Shown: positions 8,963 through 15,631, numbered from the stretch's first letter. The stretch: 64,000 bases of DNA from Candidatus Methanoperedens nitratireducens (GCF_000685155.1 NZ_JMIY01000008.1:55651-119650), one strand, 5' to 3'. The notes: generated by a model from the sequence alone, not told the origin. Program-made: numbers and translations.

Positions 8963-9500
8963 TCTGTCTGCTCCTCACCCCGTATTTTTCATAGAACAGC
9001 ATATCATCAAGCTTTTTCCTGAAGCTCTCTTCATGTTTTGAAGGCATGACCTTGGGGTATCCTATTGGAATGACTGTCAGCACAAAATGGGTCATGGGAA
9101 CATTAAGTATCTCAGCGACCTTTTCCCTCTCTATACTTACCGTGCATGTCCCTATTCCAAGTTCCCATGCTGCAAGCATCATATTCTGCACCGCCTTGGC
9201 AGCAGCAAACCTGGGTTCTCCCAGGTGTTCAGTCCACGAGAACTTTATATCCAGCGGCGGCACAACCACGGCAATTGCCATCGGAGCATCAGCAAGATAA
9301 CCAGAATATCTGGCATACCTTGAGATGGCTTTCAGGGTCTCTTTATCCTTGATGATTATGAATTCCCAGGGCTGGGTATTAAACGGACTTGGAGCCCACC
9401 TCGCAGCATCCAGTATCTTCCGAAGGGCTTCATCTGGAATGATATCTGGTTTGAACTGCCGTACACTGCATCTATTCCTGATTGCTTCAAAAACATCCAT
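8955..9500 (-). CDS. Nitroreductase-family FMN oxidoreductase
   Basis: A 181-residue flavoenzyme. The N-terminus, MDVFEAIRNRCSVRQF, is the classic FMN-phosphate-binding RRSVRxF start, followed by DAARWAPSPFNTQPWEFI with the SxxNxQPW flavin-contact motif. The C-terminal third has GIGTCTVSIER and IPIGYPKVMPSKH, also typical. Members reduce nitro groups, quinones or flavins with NAD(P)H; substrate cannot be predicted. It heads a two-gene operon with TusA. A second nitroreductase paralogue lies at 13264-13782 on the other strand, only moderately similar. Confidence 0.92.
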   Translation of the reverse strand: MDVFEAIRNRCSVRQFKPDIIPDEALRKILDAARWAPSPFNTQPWEFIIIKDKETLKAISRYARYSGYLADAPMAIAVVVPPLDIKFSWTEHLGEPRFAAAKAVQNMMLAAWELGIGTCTVSIEREKVAEILNVPMTHFVLTVIPIGYPKVMPSKHEESFRKKLDDMLFYEKYGVRSRQNE

Positions 9501-9523
9501 ATATTCCCTAAGTAAGCTTGCGC

Positions 9524-9595
9524 TTACAGTAATTTAAGCTTTGTGGTGATCTTGAACCCATCCGCTAATTCAACATACATTAACTGTGGGTTCAT
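9524..9595 (-). pseudogene. Possible gene relic (short C-terminal fragment)
   Basis: The minus strand can be read as a 23-codon frame ending GFKITTKLKLL and a stop at 9524. The word encoding GFKIT (plus-strand ggtgatcttgaa) occurs again at 9796 in the same sense inside another relic, so both may come from related genes. It is too short to assign and could be chance. Confidence 0.2.
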
Positions 9596-9618
9596 AGATA
9601 ACAATGAAAAAGACGATT

Positions 9619-9692
9619 AACAACGAACTCAAAACGAACTTAAACGAACTCATCAGCCCGAGTTCGTTTTGAGTTTGTACCAGTTCGTTGTT
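9619..9692. repeat. 74-bp palindrome built of aacgaact iterons
   Basis: An interrupted palindrome centred at 9655.5. Outer arms aacaacgaact (9619-9629) and agttcgttgtt (9682-9692) are perfect over 11 bases; inner arms aaacgaactc (9642-9651) and gagttcgttt (9660-9669) are perfect over 10; the 12-base stretches between them do not pair. The left half holds three direct copies of aacgaact starting at 9622, 9633 and 9643 (steps of 11 and 10 bases, one DNA turn), and the right half holds two inverted copies. This looks like a protein-binding array or a mobile-element end rather than a terminator. No gene for a matching protein is obvious next to it. Confidence 0.7.
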
Positions 9693-9720
9693 TATATTAG
9701 CTGAACCACATCCGAGTCTA

Positions 9721-9751
9721 AGCTTTGCGTTCTTTGCGCCCTTTGCGGTGA
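9721..9751. repeat. Dispersed-type ctttgcg repeat unit
   Basis: The stretch contains ctttgcgttctttgcgcc followed by ctttgcggtg: three copies of the word ctttgcg in about 27 bases. Short tandem words of this kind occur as dispersed intergenic repeats in many environmental genomes. Another such element, of the cgcagat type, lies at 54598-54650. Confidence 0.45.
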
Positions 9752-9772
9752 TATATGAGTCTATATTTTATA

Positions 9773-9844
9773 TCATCTGAATTGGCAGATGGTCTCGGTG
9801 ATCTTGAAACCGCTCTGCTTTAGCTCGTCAATTGTAGCTATATT
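9773..9844 (-). pseudogene. Relic resembling a PIN-domain toxin C-terminus
   Basis: In the minus strand a 24-codon tail reads IATIDELKQSGFKITETICQF and ends in a stop at 9773. The pattern x-I-D-E-L-x-x-x-G-F-x-I is what I know from the last helix and strand of DUF3368/PIN-type VapC-like toxins. There is no start or catalytic part left: the frame runs into the end of the secreted-protein gene. It is therefore called a decayed fragment, with modest confidence in the family. Confidence 0.35.
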
Positions 9845-9846
9845 AT

Positions 9847-10284
9847 CTATAGTAAGTCTTTGTAAATCATCCACATCCTGAACTGCTCATATGGAGTGAT
9901 TTTTCCGTCTGCAATGTAGTGTTTTACCTGGTCAATTTGTGCCTTGCTTACAGTGATTTCAATATTGCTGGTGGGGTAATCTTCGAGAATTCCGTAATCT
10001 TTGACCACATAGAAGTTTTTGTTATAATCTGTTACTCCAATTTTTATTGCATTAATTCCGTAGTGTTGCATCTTCTTGCTCAGAATTTGAATGTTAGCGG
10101 GAGTGTTCAATTGGTAAATTTGAGCCATAAGGCTGTCAAAGTCATCCTCCATTACAGATTGTGTATTATTGACCCCAAGCGGTTGCGAATATGGAACTAA
10201 TTTATTAAATACATCGGTGAAGATGTTTGCACTTGCAGCAGGTACAAGCATCAAAATTATTAATACCGTTATCGATTTTTTCAT
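9847..10284 (-). CDS. Secreted protein of unknown function
   Basis: A 145-residue protein with a clear signal peptide: MKKSITVLIILMLVPAASA, then mature sequence from about residue 20. The mature part has no cysteines and no membrane helix, so it is likely exported or surface-associated. I do not recognise the family. The start is placed at the second ATG (10284) because a GGAGGT ribosome site lies 6 bases upstream of it. That site is itself paired in a hairpin with an upstream CCTCCT (see 10292-10307), suggesting translational control. A gene relic lies directly downstream. Confidence 0.75.
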   Translation of the reverse strand: MKKSITVLIILMLVPAASANIFTDVFNKLVPYSQPLGVNNTQSVMEDDFDSLMAQIYQLNTPANIQILSKKMQHYGINAIKIGVTDYNKNFYVVKDYGILEDYPTSNIEITVSKAQIDQVKHYIADGKITPYEQFRMWMIYKDLL

Positions 10285-10291
10285 ATACATA

Positions 10292-10307
10292 CCTCCTTGG
10301 AAGGAGG
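10292..10307 (-). promoter_or_regulatory. Hairpin hiding the ribosome binding site
   Basis: The leader of the secreted-protein mRNA reads CCTCCT-TCCA-AGGAGG, so the Shine-Dalgarno sequence AGGAGG is fully complementary to a CCTCCT six pairs long just before it, with a four-base loop. The start codon follows within 8 bases. Such a stem would keep ribosomes off until it opens, for example with heat or a bound factor. Confidence 0.6.
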
Positions 10308-10373
10308 ATTGCTTAAGAGCACTTAAGTCTTTGCATTAGCTTTTTAAAAAAATTCAGTAGTGAAGGAAATGAT

Positions 10374-11630
10374 TTATTTTATACATTTTGCGACTTTTTC
10401 CATGATTGTATGATCATCCCCGAACTTGCAAATAGATTCGCAATGCTCGCAAAGTTCGGAGAATAAAATGTATGATATTTTGATAGCTTCTTTGGCTGCA
10501 AGGGACGGTCTTTTCAATTGCGCGATTATTTCCTTCTCTCTTTGTTCTGGGGCAACCAGATAGAGCAATATCTTTTCTGAATTTGGAAGTGTGAGCGCAA
10601 GATCGGCCAGGCGCAGGATACCGGAATAGATCGATGTGCTTTTTTCGACCTCATAGGCACTTACAATTTTAGTAGTGCCTTTTTCAAACCAGATTACATC
10701 AATAAGGGCAACGGTTCTCTTAACATCTTCATCAATTTTGATATCTGGAAATTCTGGCAGAGATATAAACGAAAAATTTTCATTGTTATACGATTTTGCC
10801 CTGTCATTGGAAGCCACAATGACATCGTAGCCAAGAGATTTTCCAATTTTCATCAGCAGATACTGGATTTTTGTGTGCGTGTTCTCTTCTTCAATCTCAG
10901 CTTGTACCTGTTGATGCCTTTTCTTCAGGAGTTCTTTTCTCTTTTTCTCTATTACCATCTGAGCATTTCCATCCACTACAATTTTCCCTACGCCGATATC
11001 AAAAAGCAATCCCGAAATTGCCCCAAGGTCCTTTGATAGTAAATTCTTATATTGGTCGTTTACTTGCAGAATCGTATCCCGCATCTCTAAATAATCATTC
11101 CAGGAGCCCAGCTTTTTCTTCTCTTTAAATAATAAATTGAATCCGTTTACCATAGCCGTGTTAAACGGTGGAATAATTGTTGGATGGATAAAATACAGAA
11201 TATTTGCCACTGCTGGTCCCAGTCCTTTAATATTGTAATGTGATAGTTTAACAACCTCTTTAATAATCTGTTCCTCTTTATTGGCTTTTATGCACGATTC
11301 CAGGAATTGGCCGAAAAGAGATTTATTTGTATTGTTCTCATAAATATCTGGAATTCTGAGCTTTGGTTTCCAGTAAAACGGATGGGCAGCACCTTCAAAA
11401 ACTTGTTTTTGCTCAGTTATGGCAGTCAGGACTATTTCAAGGGAAGAACCTTTAAAATCAGCAGGAAAAGTACCTTCCTTGATATCCTTTATAACCTGTT
11501 CAACGCCTCTGCGAATTGCTCCAAAGGCTTTTAATCTTGCCTCATTATTAACAAACCATGTGTTGTATACACTCTCTGAATCGTCTTTGTAAGCCTGTAT
11601 AATAAATTGTACTCTTTCGTTATTAATCAT
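10374..11630 (-). CDS. Orphan PD-(D/E)XK nuclease with helix-hairpin-helix segment
   Basis: A 418-residue protein with type II restriction endonuclease features. The N-terminal 220 residues are helical and include IKGLGPAVANILYFIHP at 135-150, a helix-hairpin-helix-like DNA-contact element. A charged coiled linker (225-255) leads to a C-terminal nuclease-like domain with ALIDVIW (D311) and SAYEVEKS (E327, E329, K330), arranged as the D-(about 15)-ExE/K core. The stretch after it, SGILRLADLALTLPN, fits helix B of this fold. No methyltransferase or partner gene lies beside it. It may be a standalone defence nuclease; a repair or mobile-element nuclease is possible. Codon use looks AT-rich compared with neighbours. 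Confidence 0.72.
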   Translation of the reverse strand: MINNERVQFIIQAYKDDSESVYNTWFVNNEARLKAFGAIRRGVEQVIKDIKEGTFPADFKGSSLEIVLTAITEQKQVFEGAAHPFYWKPKLRIPDIYENNTNKSLFGQFLESCIKANKEEQIIKEVVKLSHYNIKGLGPAVANILYFIHPTIIPPFNTAMVNGFNLLFKEKKKLGSWNDYLEMRDTILQVNDQYKNLLSKDLGAISGLLFDIGVGKIVVDGNAQMVIEKKRKELLKKRHQQVQAEIEEENTHTKIQYLLMKIGKSLGYDVIVASNDRAKSYNNENFSFISLPEFPDIKIDEDVKRTVALIDVIWFEKGTTKIVSAYEVEKSTSIYSGILRLADLALTLPNSEKILLYLVAPEQREKEIIAQLKRPSLAAKEAIKISYILFSELCEHCESICKFGDDHTIMEKVAKCIK

Positions 11631-11722
11631 CTTAACACCTTATTTATTATATATAGAGGGCAATTTTGCCTATTTCTGATTGCGTAGAAAGCTGATTAAT
11701 TTTTCTTATCCCTTTCGTGCTC

Positions 11723-12019
11723 TTATCTATCTCCTTTAGCCGATACGGTCATAAACCTCAATGGCACGCTTCCCGTATTCAACAACGTATGGGGTGCAGA
11801 TGCAGGTATATACACCACATCCCCGCGTGAGATTTCCTGTTTTTCGTCCCCGATGGTCATGATGCCGTATCCAGAGAGGATATAGTATATTTCCTCAGAT
11901 TCAGGGTGATAATGGGGCTGAATGCTCTGGCCGGGTTCAAGTGAGGTATCATAGATTGCTGCAACGCTCTTTGCTATGCCTGTAAGGTCAAGACCGTTTT
12001 CTATTTGTTTCACGTACAT
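11723..12019 (-). CDS. Small cupin-domain protein
   Basis: A 98-residue single-domain cupin beta-barrel. Metal ligands are visible: H36 and H38 in QPHYHPESEE with E43, and H77 in PASAPHTLLN, the two conserved cupin motifs. The fold binds Fe, Mn, Ni or Zn, but the function of such small cupins ranges from isomerases to sugar- or ligand-binding regulators. The start at 12019 gives the normal small-cupin length; the frame is open farther upstream but there it runs over the DUF2269-like gene in another phase and reads as non-protein. It sits 25 bases after that gene on the same strand. Confidence 0.85.
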   Translation of the reverse strand: MYVKQIENGLDLTGIAKSVAAIYDTSLEPGQSIQPHYHPESEEIYYILSGYGIMTIGDEKQEISRGDVVYIPASAPHTLLNTGSVPLRFMTVSAKGDR

Positions 12020-12044
12020 GAGATGCCTGGTTCGGTTGCTATGC

Positions 12045-12683
12045 TCAACGGCCACCTGGACCACCGCCAATGAGGTGAAGAATGACAACCAACAGAACCA
12101 GGATGATAAGCCCAAGCAATGTGTATAGCCCCCAGGATTTCTTGGTTTTCGATCCGCGATCTGGCACCCCTTCATGCTGCTCGTACTCCTTACGCGGCCC
12201 GTACCGGATTCTGCCCCACGGCTTATACACCGATATCGTTGTGGCTGCGAGCAAGACCAGCAAGGCGGCACCGGCATCGGCAACGAGTTGGATCTGCAAC
12301 CCTCGGAGTTCGGTATTAGAGAGTGACGTCTCTGACGCTACCCCCGCTATGTAGCTAATTGGCTGCATGTGTAGCAGCAAGACGATGGTGGCACCTATGG
12401 TCAACAGGAATTTTACCAGTACCCAGTAGTGCCGAAACAAGCCCCACTCGGTGCCCAGTGACTGGACAAGACCGGTTAGCAGAGCACCAATACTGAATGG
12501 AACGATTACGAACCAGCCGATCAACTCCATCGCGAGATAGGCGGCACGAATCATCTGAGCGTCCTGACTGGTCAGACCGGCTATGGCAAGAGCTAAAAAT
12601 CCAGCGACAGCACCGAGCCAGCCAACTGAAAAAGTGATATGCGCGGTGAGTACGAACTTGCGGAAACGGGATGTCATGGTCAT
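12045..12683 (-). CDS. DUF2269/CopD-like membrane protein
   Basis: A 212-residue protein with about five hydrophobic helices: residues 8-35, 48-70, 85-105, 130-150 and 188-206. The first contains VLTAHITFSVGWLGAVAGF, a histidine in a membrane helix followed by Gly-rich packing, which resembles the DUF2269 family and the CopD/heme-like membrane group. The C-terminus ends with a short Gly/Arg tail after the last helix. It is visibly richer in G+C than the surrounding genes, a sign of transfer. Followed closely by the cupin gene. The role is unknown. Confidence 0.75.
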   Translation of the reverse strand: MTMTSRFRKFVLTAHITFSVGWLGAVAGFLALAIAGLTSQDAQMIRAAYLAMELIGWFVIVPFSIGALLTGLVQSLGTEWGLFRHYWVLVKFLLTIGATIVLLLHMQPISYIAGVASETSLSNTELRGLQIQLVADAGAALLVLLAATTISVYKPWGRIRYGPRKEYEQHEGVPDRGSKTKKSWGLYTLLGLIILVLLVVILHLIGGGPGGR

Positions 12684-12759
12684 AATTTTTAATTTTTTTT
12701 TGGTTGTGTCTAATCTTCGGCTAAAATTCTCCTCTGACTGAACTAATCTTGGCCTCTGC

Positions 12760-12775
12760 CCTAATAAATATTAGG
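12760..12775. promoter_or_regulatory. Palindrome over a TATA-like core
   Basis: The sequence cctaata-aa-tattagg is a 7-2-7 palindrome with an AT-rich centre that could be a TATA box. It lies between the divergent DUF2269-like gene and the Cys-rich 112-residue gene, so a protein binding here could shut one or both promoters. The arms are CCTAA...TTAGG, the inverse orientation of the DtxR-type operator at 27594. Confidence 0.4.
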
Positions 12776-12834
12776 TTTTCTGTTGTGAGAACAAAACCCG
12801 CGAGCCCTGCTGGTGTGAGATGAATAAAATGCTG

Positions 12835-12864
12835 AACGGTTATAGATGGGTCTTGGTAGCCACC
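12835..12864 (+). promoter_or_regulatory. 30-bp upstream element shared with the tatA promoter region
   Basis: A stretch starting aacggttatagatgggtc matches the one at 27685-27714 at 25 of 30 positions without gaps. Both lie about 80-85 bases upstream of a rightward start codon (12921 and 27766). Neither is inside a coding frame I would accept. It may be a common regulator site or a small repeat family. Confidence 0.4.
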
Positions 12865-12920
12865 CAGTATGACCCACATACTAATCAAAAGGGATTTAGT
12901 ACAGAAAGACCAATATTAGA

Positions 12921-13259
12921 ATGATGAAAGAAGAAATTATTTCTTTATCACAGAAAGCCAGGAATAATATATTCTTTAAAAATAAGATCGAGTTGAGATG
13001 TAATTGCGGCCATTCAGAAAAGATCACGTACTATGAGTTTCTAACAGGTGGGGAGTTTAACATTGGACAGGCAACATCTACAGTGAGCCCTTTTATATCC
13101 GAAACCATTTATGATGAGACGATCAGCGTAACTCCACTCTATCTATCAAAACGGTGTGCTACCTGCGATGAAGAATTAACAGTCGTGTTTCCCATAGCTC
13201 TTGAAGCCCTTATTTTAATTTTAAGGTCTAATCCACCTGATCCGCAGATGTACGGATGA
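12921..13259 (+). CDS. Unknown protein with CxC...CxxC metal site
   Basis: A 112-residue protein I cannot assign. It has ELRCNCGH near residue 26 and SKRCATCDEE near residue 78, forming a C-x-C plus C-x2-C set that could make a split zinc ribbon, with about fifty residues between. The rest has no signal peptide; the end, ALEALILILRSNPP, is mildly hydrophobic. It ends 4 bases before the nitroreductase-like gene, so the two are one transcription unit, which hints at a redox or regulatory partner role. Confidence 0.7.
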   Translation: MMKEEIISLSQKARNNIFFKNKIELRCNCGHSEKITYYEFLTGGEFNIGQATSTVSPFISETIYDETISVTPLYLSKRCATCDEELTVVFPIALEALILILRSNPPDPQMYG

Positions 13260-13263
13260 TATC

Positions 13264-13782
13264 ATGGACACGATCGAGGCCATTAAATCGCGCAGAAGCG
13301 TTCGTGAGTTCACAGATGACGACGTAAGTGATGAGGTAATTGAGCTGATTATCGATGCGGGCAGGTGGGCACCATCTGGTTTGAATAACCAGGCATGGAG
13401 GTTTATTATAATAAGAGATCCTGATATAAAGGAGGGTATCTCAAAGCTCACGCACTACGGCAGAATCATTAAAAACGCCCCTGTATTGATAGCAGTTTTT
13501 CTTGATAATGACCAGATGTATGATTATACAAAAGATGTTCAATCCATCGGAGCATGCATCCAAAATATGCTGCTTGCCATCCATTCACTCGGGCTCGGAG
13601 GGGTGTGGCTTGGTGAGATTTTAAAGAATAAAGAGATGGTGAATAAAGCACTTGGAGCCCCGGATTCTTATGCACTGATGGCTGTAATAGCTCTCGGCCA
13701 TCCAGATGAGGGAAACAGGGTTTCTGAAAGAAAGGATATCTATTCTCTTGTTTTTCGTGAGAGATTTGGATCAGGCTGGTAG
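13264..13782 (+). CDS. Nitroreductase-family FMN oxidoreductase
   Basis: A 172-residue paralogue of the enzyme at 8955-9500. The N-terminal motif is MDTIEAIKSRRSVREF, followed by DAGRWAPSGLNNQAWRFI, where the flavin-contact residues are kept but QPW becomes QAW. The C-terminal part has SLGLGGVWLGEIL and VIALGHPDEGNR, typical of the short nitroreductase group. Substrate unknown. The upstream Cys-rich gene is probably cotranscribed. Confidence 0.9.
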   Translation: MDTIEAIKSRRSVREFTDDDVSDEVIELIIDAGRWAPSGLNNQAWRFIIIRDPDIKEGISKLTHYGRIIKNAPVLIAVFLDNDQMYDYTKDVQSIGACIQNMLLAIHSLGLGGVWLGEILKNKEMVNKALGAPDSYALMAVIALGHPDEGNRVSERKDIYSLVFRERFGSGW

Positions 13783-13907
13783 GCATCTTATAACGGGCAT
13801 TCCATAATGAGCCTATGGTTATAATGATAATTATCCTTATATATATCGGGATAAATATTATATAGTTTTAGGGATATGAACTGATTGTTAATACAGGAGG
13901 TATCGGA

Positions 13908-14063
13908 ATGGGTTATCACTTGGGACTAACAATGATAAACTGGTGTAAATTCCTATCCCGTAAAGAGAAAGATATAAAGGAAAACGTATGTCTCAGAAGG
14001 GATATGAACGCTGGTAATTGTTTCGGTTGCACTAATATGAAAACAACAATAAGATGTTTCTGA
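13908..14063 (+). CDS. 51-residue Cys-rich small protein
   Basis: A short frame with an excellent GGAGGT ribosome site 6 bases before the ATG. The product has five cysteines, at 13, 28, 38, 41 and 50, including C38-F-G-C41, plus a basic middle (SRKEKDIKEN). It may be a small metal- or Fe-S-binding protein. A TATA-like run (ttatatatatcggg, then ataaatattatatag) lies 40-80 bases upstream. I know no family for it. The strong ribosome site is the main reason to accept it. Confidence 0.55.
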   Translation: MGYHLGLTMINWCKFLSRKEKDIKENVCLRRDMNAGNCFGCTNMKTTIRCF

Positions 14064-14165
14064 CAGATCGTGACAGATTCATCTTTCAGCCAGTTTTTCC
14101 AAGATCAATGTCCTCATCTGCAAGCATTTTTGACTCCGAATGAGATATTGTACTATATTCAATGC
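14064..14165. other. Short intergenic stretch
   Basis: About 100 bases between the 51-residue gene and the convergent AbrB-like gene; no frame or RNA gene is seen. It leads into the inverted repeat at 14166-14193, which may end transcription from both sides. Confidence 0.35.
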
Positions 14166-14193
14166 TTTAGCTTAAGCTTTACCTTAAGCTAAA
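14166..14193. terminator. Perfect 11-bp inverted repeat at convergent gene ends
   Basis: tttagcttaag (14166-14176) pairs perfectly with cttaagctaaa (14183-14193) across a six-base loop. The right arm includes the stop codon of the AbrB-like gene. It lies between the convergent 51-residue and AbrB-like genes, so a bidirectional transcript end or RNA-stabilising hairpin is the simplest reading; a protein site is possible. Confidence 0.45.
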
Positions 14194-14405
14194 TCCTGAG
14201 GGGAATCTACCTTTTCAATGATGAATGTATCACCGTTTATTATAATCTTGAGCTTATCACCATGCTTAAACGGGCATTGTGAATCCCTTGCGACCTCCGC
14301 CGGCACATAAATGAAAAACGAATCGTACTCTTTGCCTGCTACCTTTGATTTTCTATTTATGAATTTGCCTATTCCTTCCCTCATTGCACCATAGATTTGT
14401 ATCAT
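14184..14405 (-). CDS. AbrB/SpoVT-like swapped-hairpin DNA-binding protein
   Basis: A 73-residue protein whose middle, FFIYVPAEVARDSQCPFKHGDKLKI, fits the SpoVT/AbrB barrel (x-x-x-hydrophobic-P-x-x-V-x-x-x-L-x-x-G-D). These dimers act as transcription switches or as antitoxins. No toxin gene overlaps it. It is divergent from the 80-residue gene at 14529 and the shared control region has an inverted repeat (14427-14458) that it might bind itself. Confidence 0.68.
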   Translation of the reverse strand: MIQIYGAMREGIGKFINRKSKVAGKEYDSFFIYVPAEVARDSQCPFKHGDKLKIIINGDTFIIEKVDSPQDLA

Positions 14406-14426
14406 AGTTTATCATCTTTATTTATA

Positions 14427-14458
14427 ACTAATATTTGCTCATATAATTTGATATTAGT
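14427..14458. promoter_or_regulatory. Inverted repeat between divergent promoters
   Basis: actaatat at 14427-14434 and atattagt at 14451-14458 are perfect 8-base inverted copies, 16 bases apart, in the 123-base region between the AbrB-like gene and the 80-residue gene. The right arm is just upstream of a TATA-like aaatataaatatct at about 14470. A dimeric regulator, for example the AbrB-like protein, could bind here. Confidence 0.4.
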
Positions 14459-14528
14459 GTATGATACAAAAATATAAATATCTTATGTGCCTTGTATCTG
14501 GCAGAATACAACATAAGAGGTGAAAAAC

Positions 14529-14771
14529 ATGGCAGAATACCAGGTAATCAATGCACCCAATATACAAAAAGATGCAATAATAGCAGAAAAGGAGGTTCTG
14601 GAGAGACTGGTTGCGCACTACGATATACCCATGTTCGCACAAAAAGAAGGAAAAGGGCCTGAAGGCAAGACAATATATTTCATTTTTTTGCCACACTGCA
14701 GAACCATAATAGCATATGAAGAAAAAATCAAGCAAGATAAGAATAAGAAAACGCAGATATTACATGGGTAG
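14529..14771 (+). CDS. Unknown 80-residue protein
   Basis: A small soluble protein beginning MAEYQVINAPNIQKD and ending with a Lys-rich tail. I chose ATG 14529 because a GAGGTG ribosome site lies 6 bases upstream; the frame is open three codons farther to a GTG inside that site. The single Cys is in LPHCRTIIAY. A TATA-like run about 55 bases upstream suggests its own promoter. I recognise no domain. Its neighbours are an AbrB-like regulator (divergent) and a 41-residue peptide gene (downstream). Confidence 0.62.
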   Translation: MAEYQVINAPNIQKDAIIAEKEVLERLVAHYDIPMFAQKEGKGPEGKTIYFIFLPHCRTIIAYEEKIKQDKNKKTQILHG

Positions 14772-14881
14772 CGTAATGTTTTTGCTGTACTTTGCGATAT
14801 TCCTTATACCTTATATTTATATCTGTGGAATACAAAGCTATGTTAGTAGTTTCCTGTACATCAAAAAAGGAGGTGAATACA

Positions 14882-15007
14882 ATGATTGAAGATGAAACGA
14901 AAGAGGAAGGTAAAGAAAGTGAAGATAAGAAAAATAAAAGACCAGACCTGTCTAAACTTGAAAGAAGTATTGGATGGGAAGGTAATATAGATGGTGGAAG
15001 TTGTTAG
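14882..15007 (+). CDS. 41-residue acidic peptide ending in Gly-Gly-Ser-Cys
   Basis: A short frame with a near-perfect ribosome site, aaggaggtga, 5 bases before the ATG. The first 24 residues are almost all charged (Glu, Asp, Lys), then come PDLSKLERSIGWEG and a C-terminal NIDGGSC. A charged front and a short Gly/Ser/Cys end recall peptide precursors that are cleaved or modified, but no modifying enzyme lies next to it, so I do not claim this. A hairpin follows at 15024-15043. Confidence 0.55.
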   Translation: MIEDETKEEGKESEDKKNKRPDLSKLERSIGWEGNIDGGSC

Positions 15008-15023
15008 AGTAGCTGAAATGCCC

Positions 15024-15043
15024 ACAGACTTACTACCGTCTGT
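15024..15043 (+). terminator. Hairpin after the 41-residue peptide gene
   Basis: acagac (15024-15029) pairs with gtctgt (15038-15043) across an eight-base loop and is followed by ttt. It begins 17 bases after the stop codon, which suits a transcript end or a stabilising stem. Confidence 0.35.
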
Positions 15044-15188
15044 TTCAATTAGCATATGTTTCTACCATACCTGCTTTTGTATTATAAATGTATAAAAAAC
15101 GCGGTAGTATGTTTCTTAAATATCAGAATCTTTATATCGGATAAGGGTTATGTATGGTTTTGTCAAAACTTATGATATTGGAGGATAT

Positions 15189-15617
15189 ATGACAACAAGC
15201 CTGAAATTCTTTAAACAATACCACAGCATAGTTATAAAAGCACTGGGAGAGGATGCCAAGAAAGTAAATGCTAAGGTTGGCTCGATAATAGCTGATAACT
15301 GGGCAAGCAATGTGGGGAAATTCAATAATAACGCCGAGTTTGCACAGAGTTTTGAGAATTACCTGAGGAACCAGCTTGAATTTGCAACAGATGTTAAGAT
15401 TGATTGTGATGAAAATAACTATACGCTTGATATCAGAGGATGCGCCATCTGCCACGGAAACGAGATACTGAGAAACGAAGGTATAGCGACCGCATGCCCT
15501 ATCGTCCAGGCTGCTAAGTATGCTGCTGTTAAAAAGATAGGGAGAAATGTAGTCACGAATGGTATAGATAAACCAGGCGTAGTTGGTGAGTGCACTATAA
15601 GGTTTGGACTGGAATAA
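15189..15617 (+). CDS. V4R-like small ligand-binding protein
   Basis: A 142-residue protein whose C-terminal half reads RGCAICHGNEILRNEG, then ATACPIVQAAKYAAVKKIG and ends GECTIRFGLE. The order 'C-P-[VI]-x-x-A' helix followed by 'G-[ED]-C-x-[IF]-x-F' strand is what I know from V4R/hydrocarbon-binding domains and from the related ATC-hydrolase-like group. C-x2-C could hold a metal. The start is set at 15189 because GGAGG lies just upstream, rather than at the earlier ATG 15150. It is convergent with the PLP decarboxylase. Function unknown; a sensor or ligand carrier is my inference. Confidence 0.65.
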   Translation: MTTSLKFFKQYHSIVIKALGEDAKKVNAKVGSIIADNWASNVGKFNNNAEFAQSFENYLRNQLEFATDVKIDCDENNYTLDIRGCAICHGNEILRNEGIATACPIVQAAKYAAVKKIGRNVVTNGIDKPGVVGECTIRFGLE

Positions 15618-15631
15618 AAAGCCCAGTTGTT

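Noticed and set aside
9601-9760. Possible CRISPR array from repeated aacgaact words
   Set aside because: Repeats are 8 bases, partly inverted, with spacing of 2-14 bases; no array structure and no cas genes.
12020-12283. Upstream extension of the cupin frame
   Set aside because: Reads Pro/Cys/Arg-rich nonsense and overlaps the end of the DUF2269-like gene in another phase; the cupin is complete from 12019.
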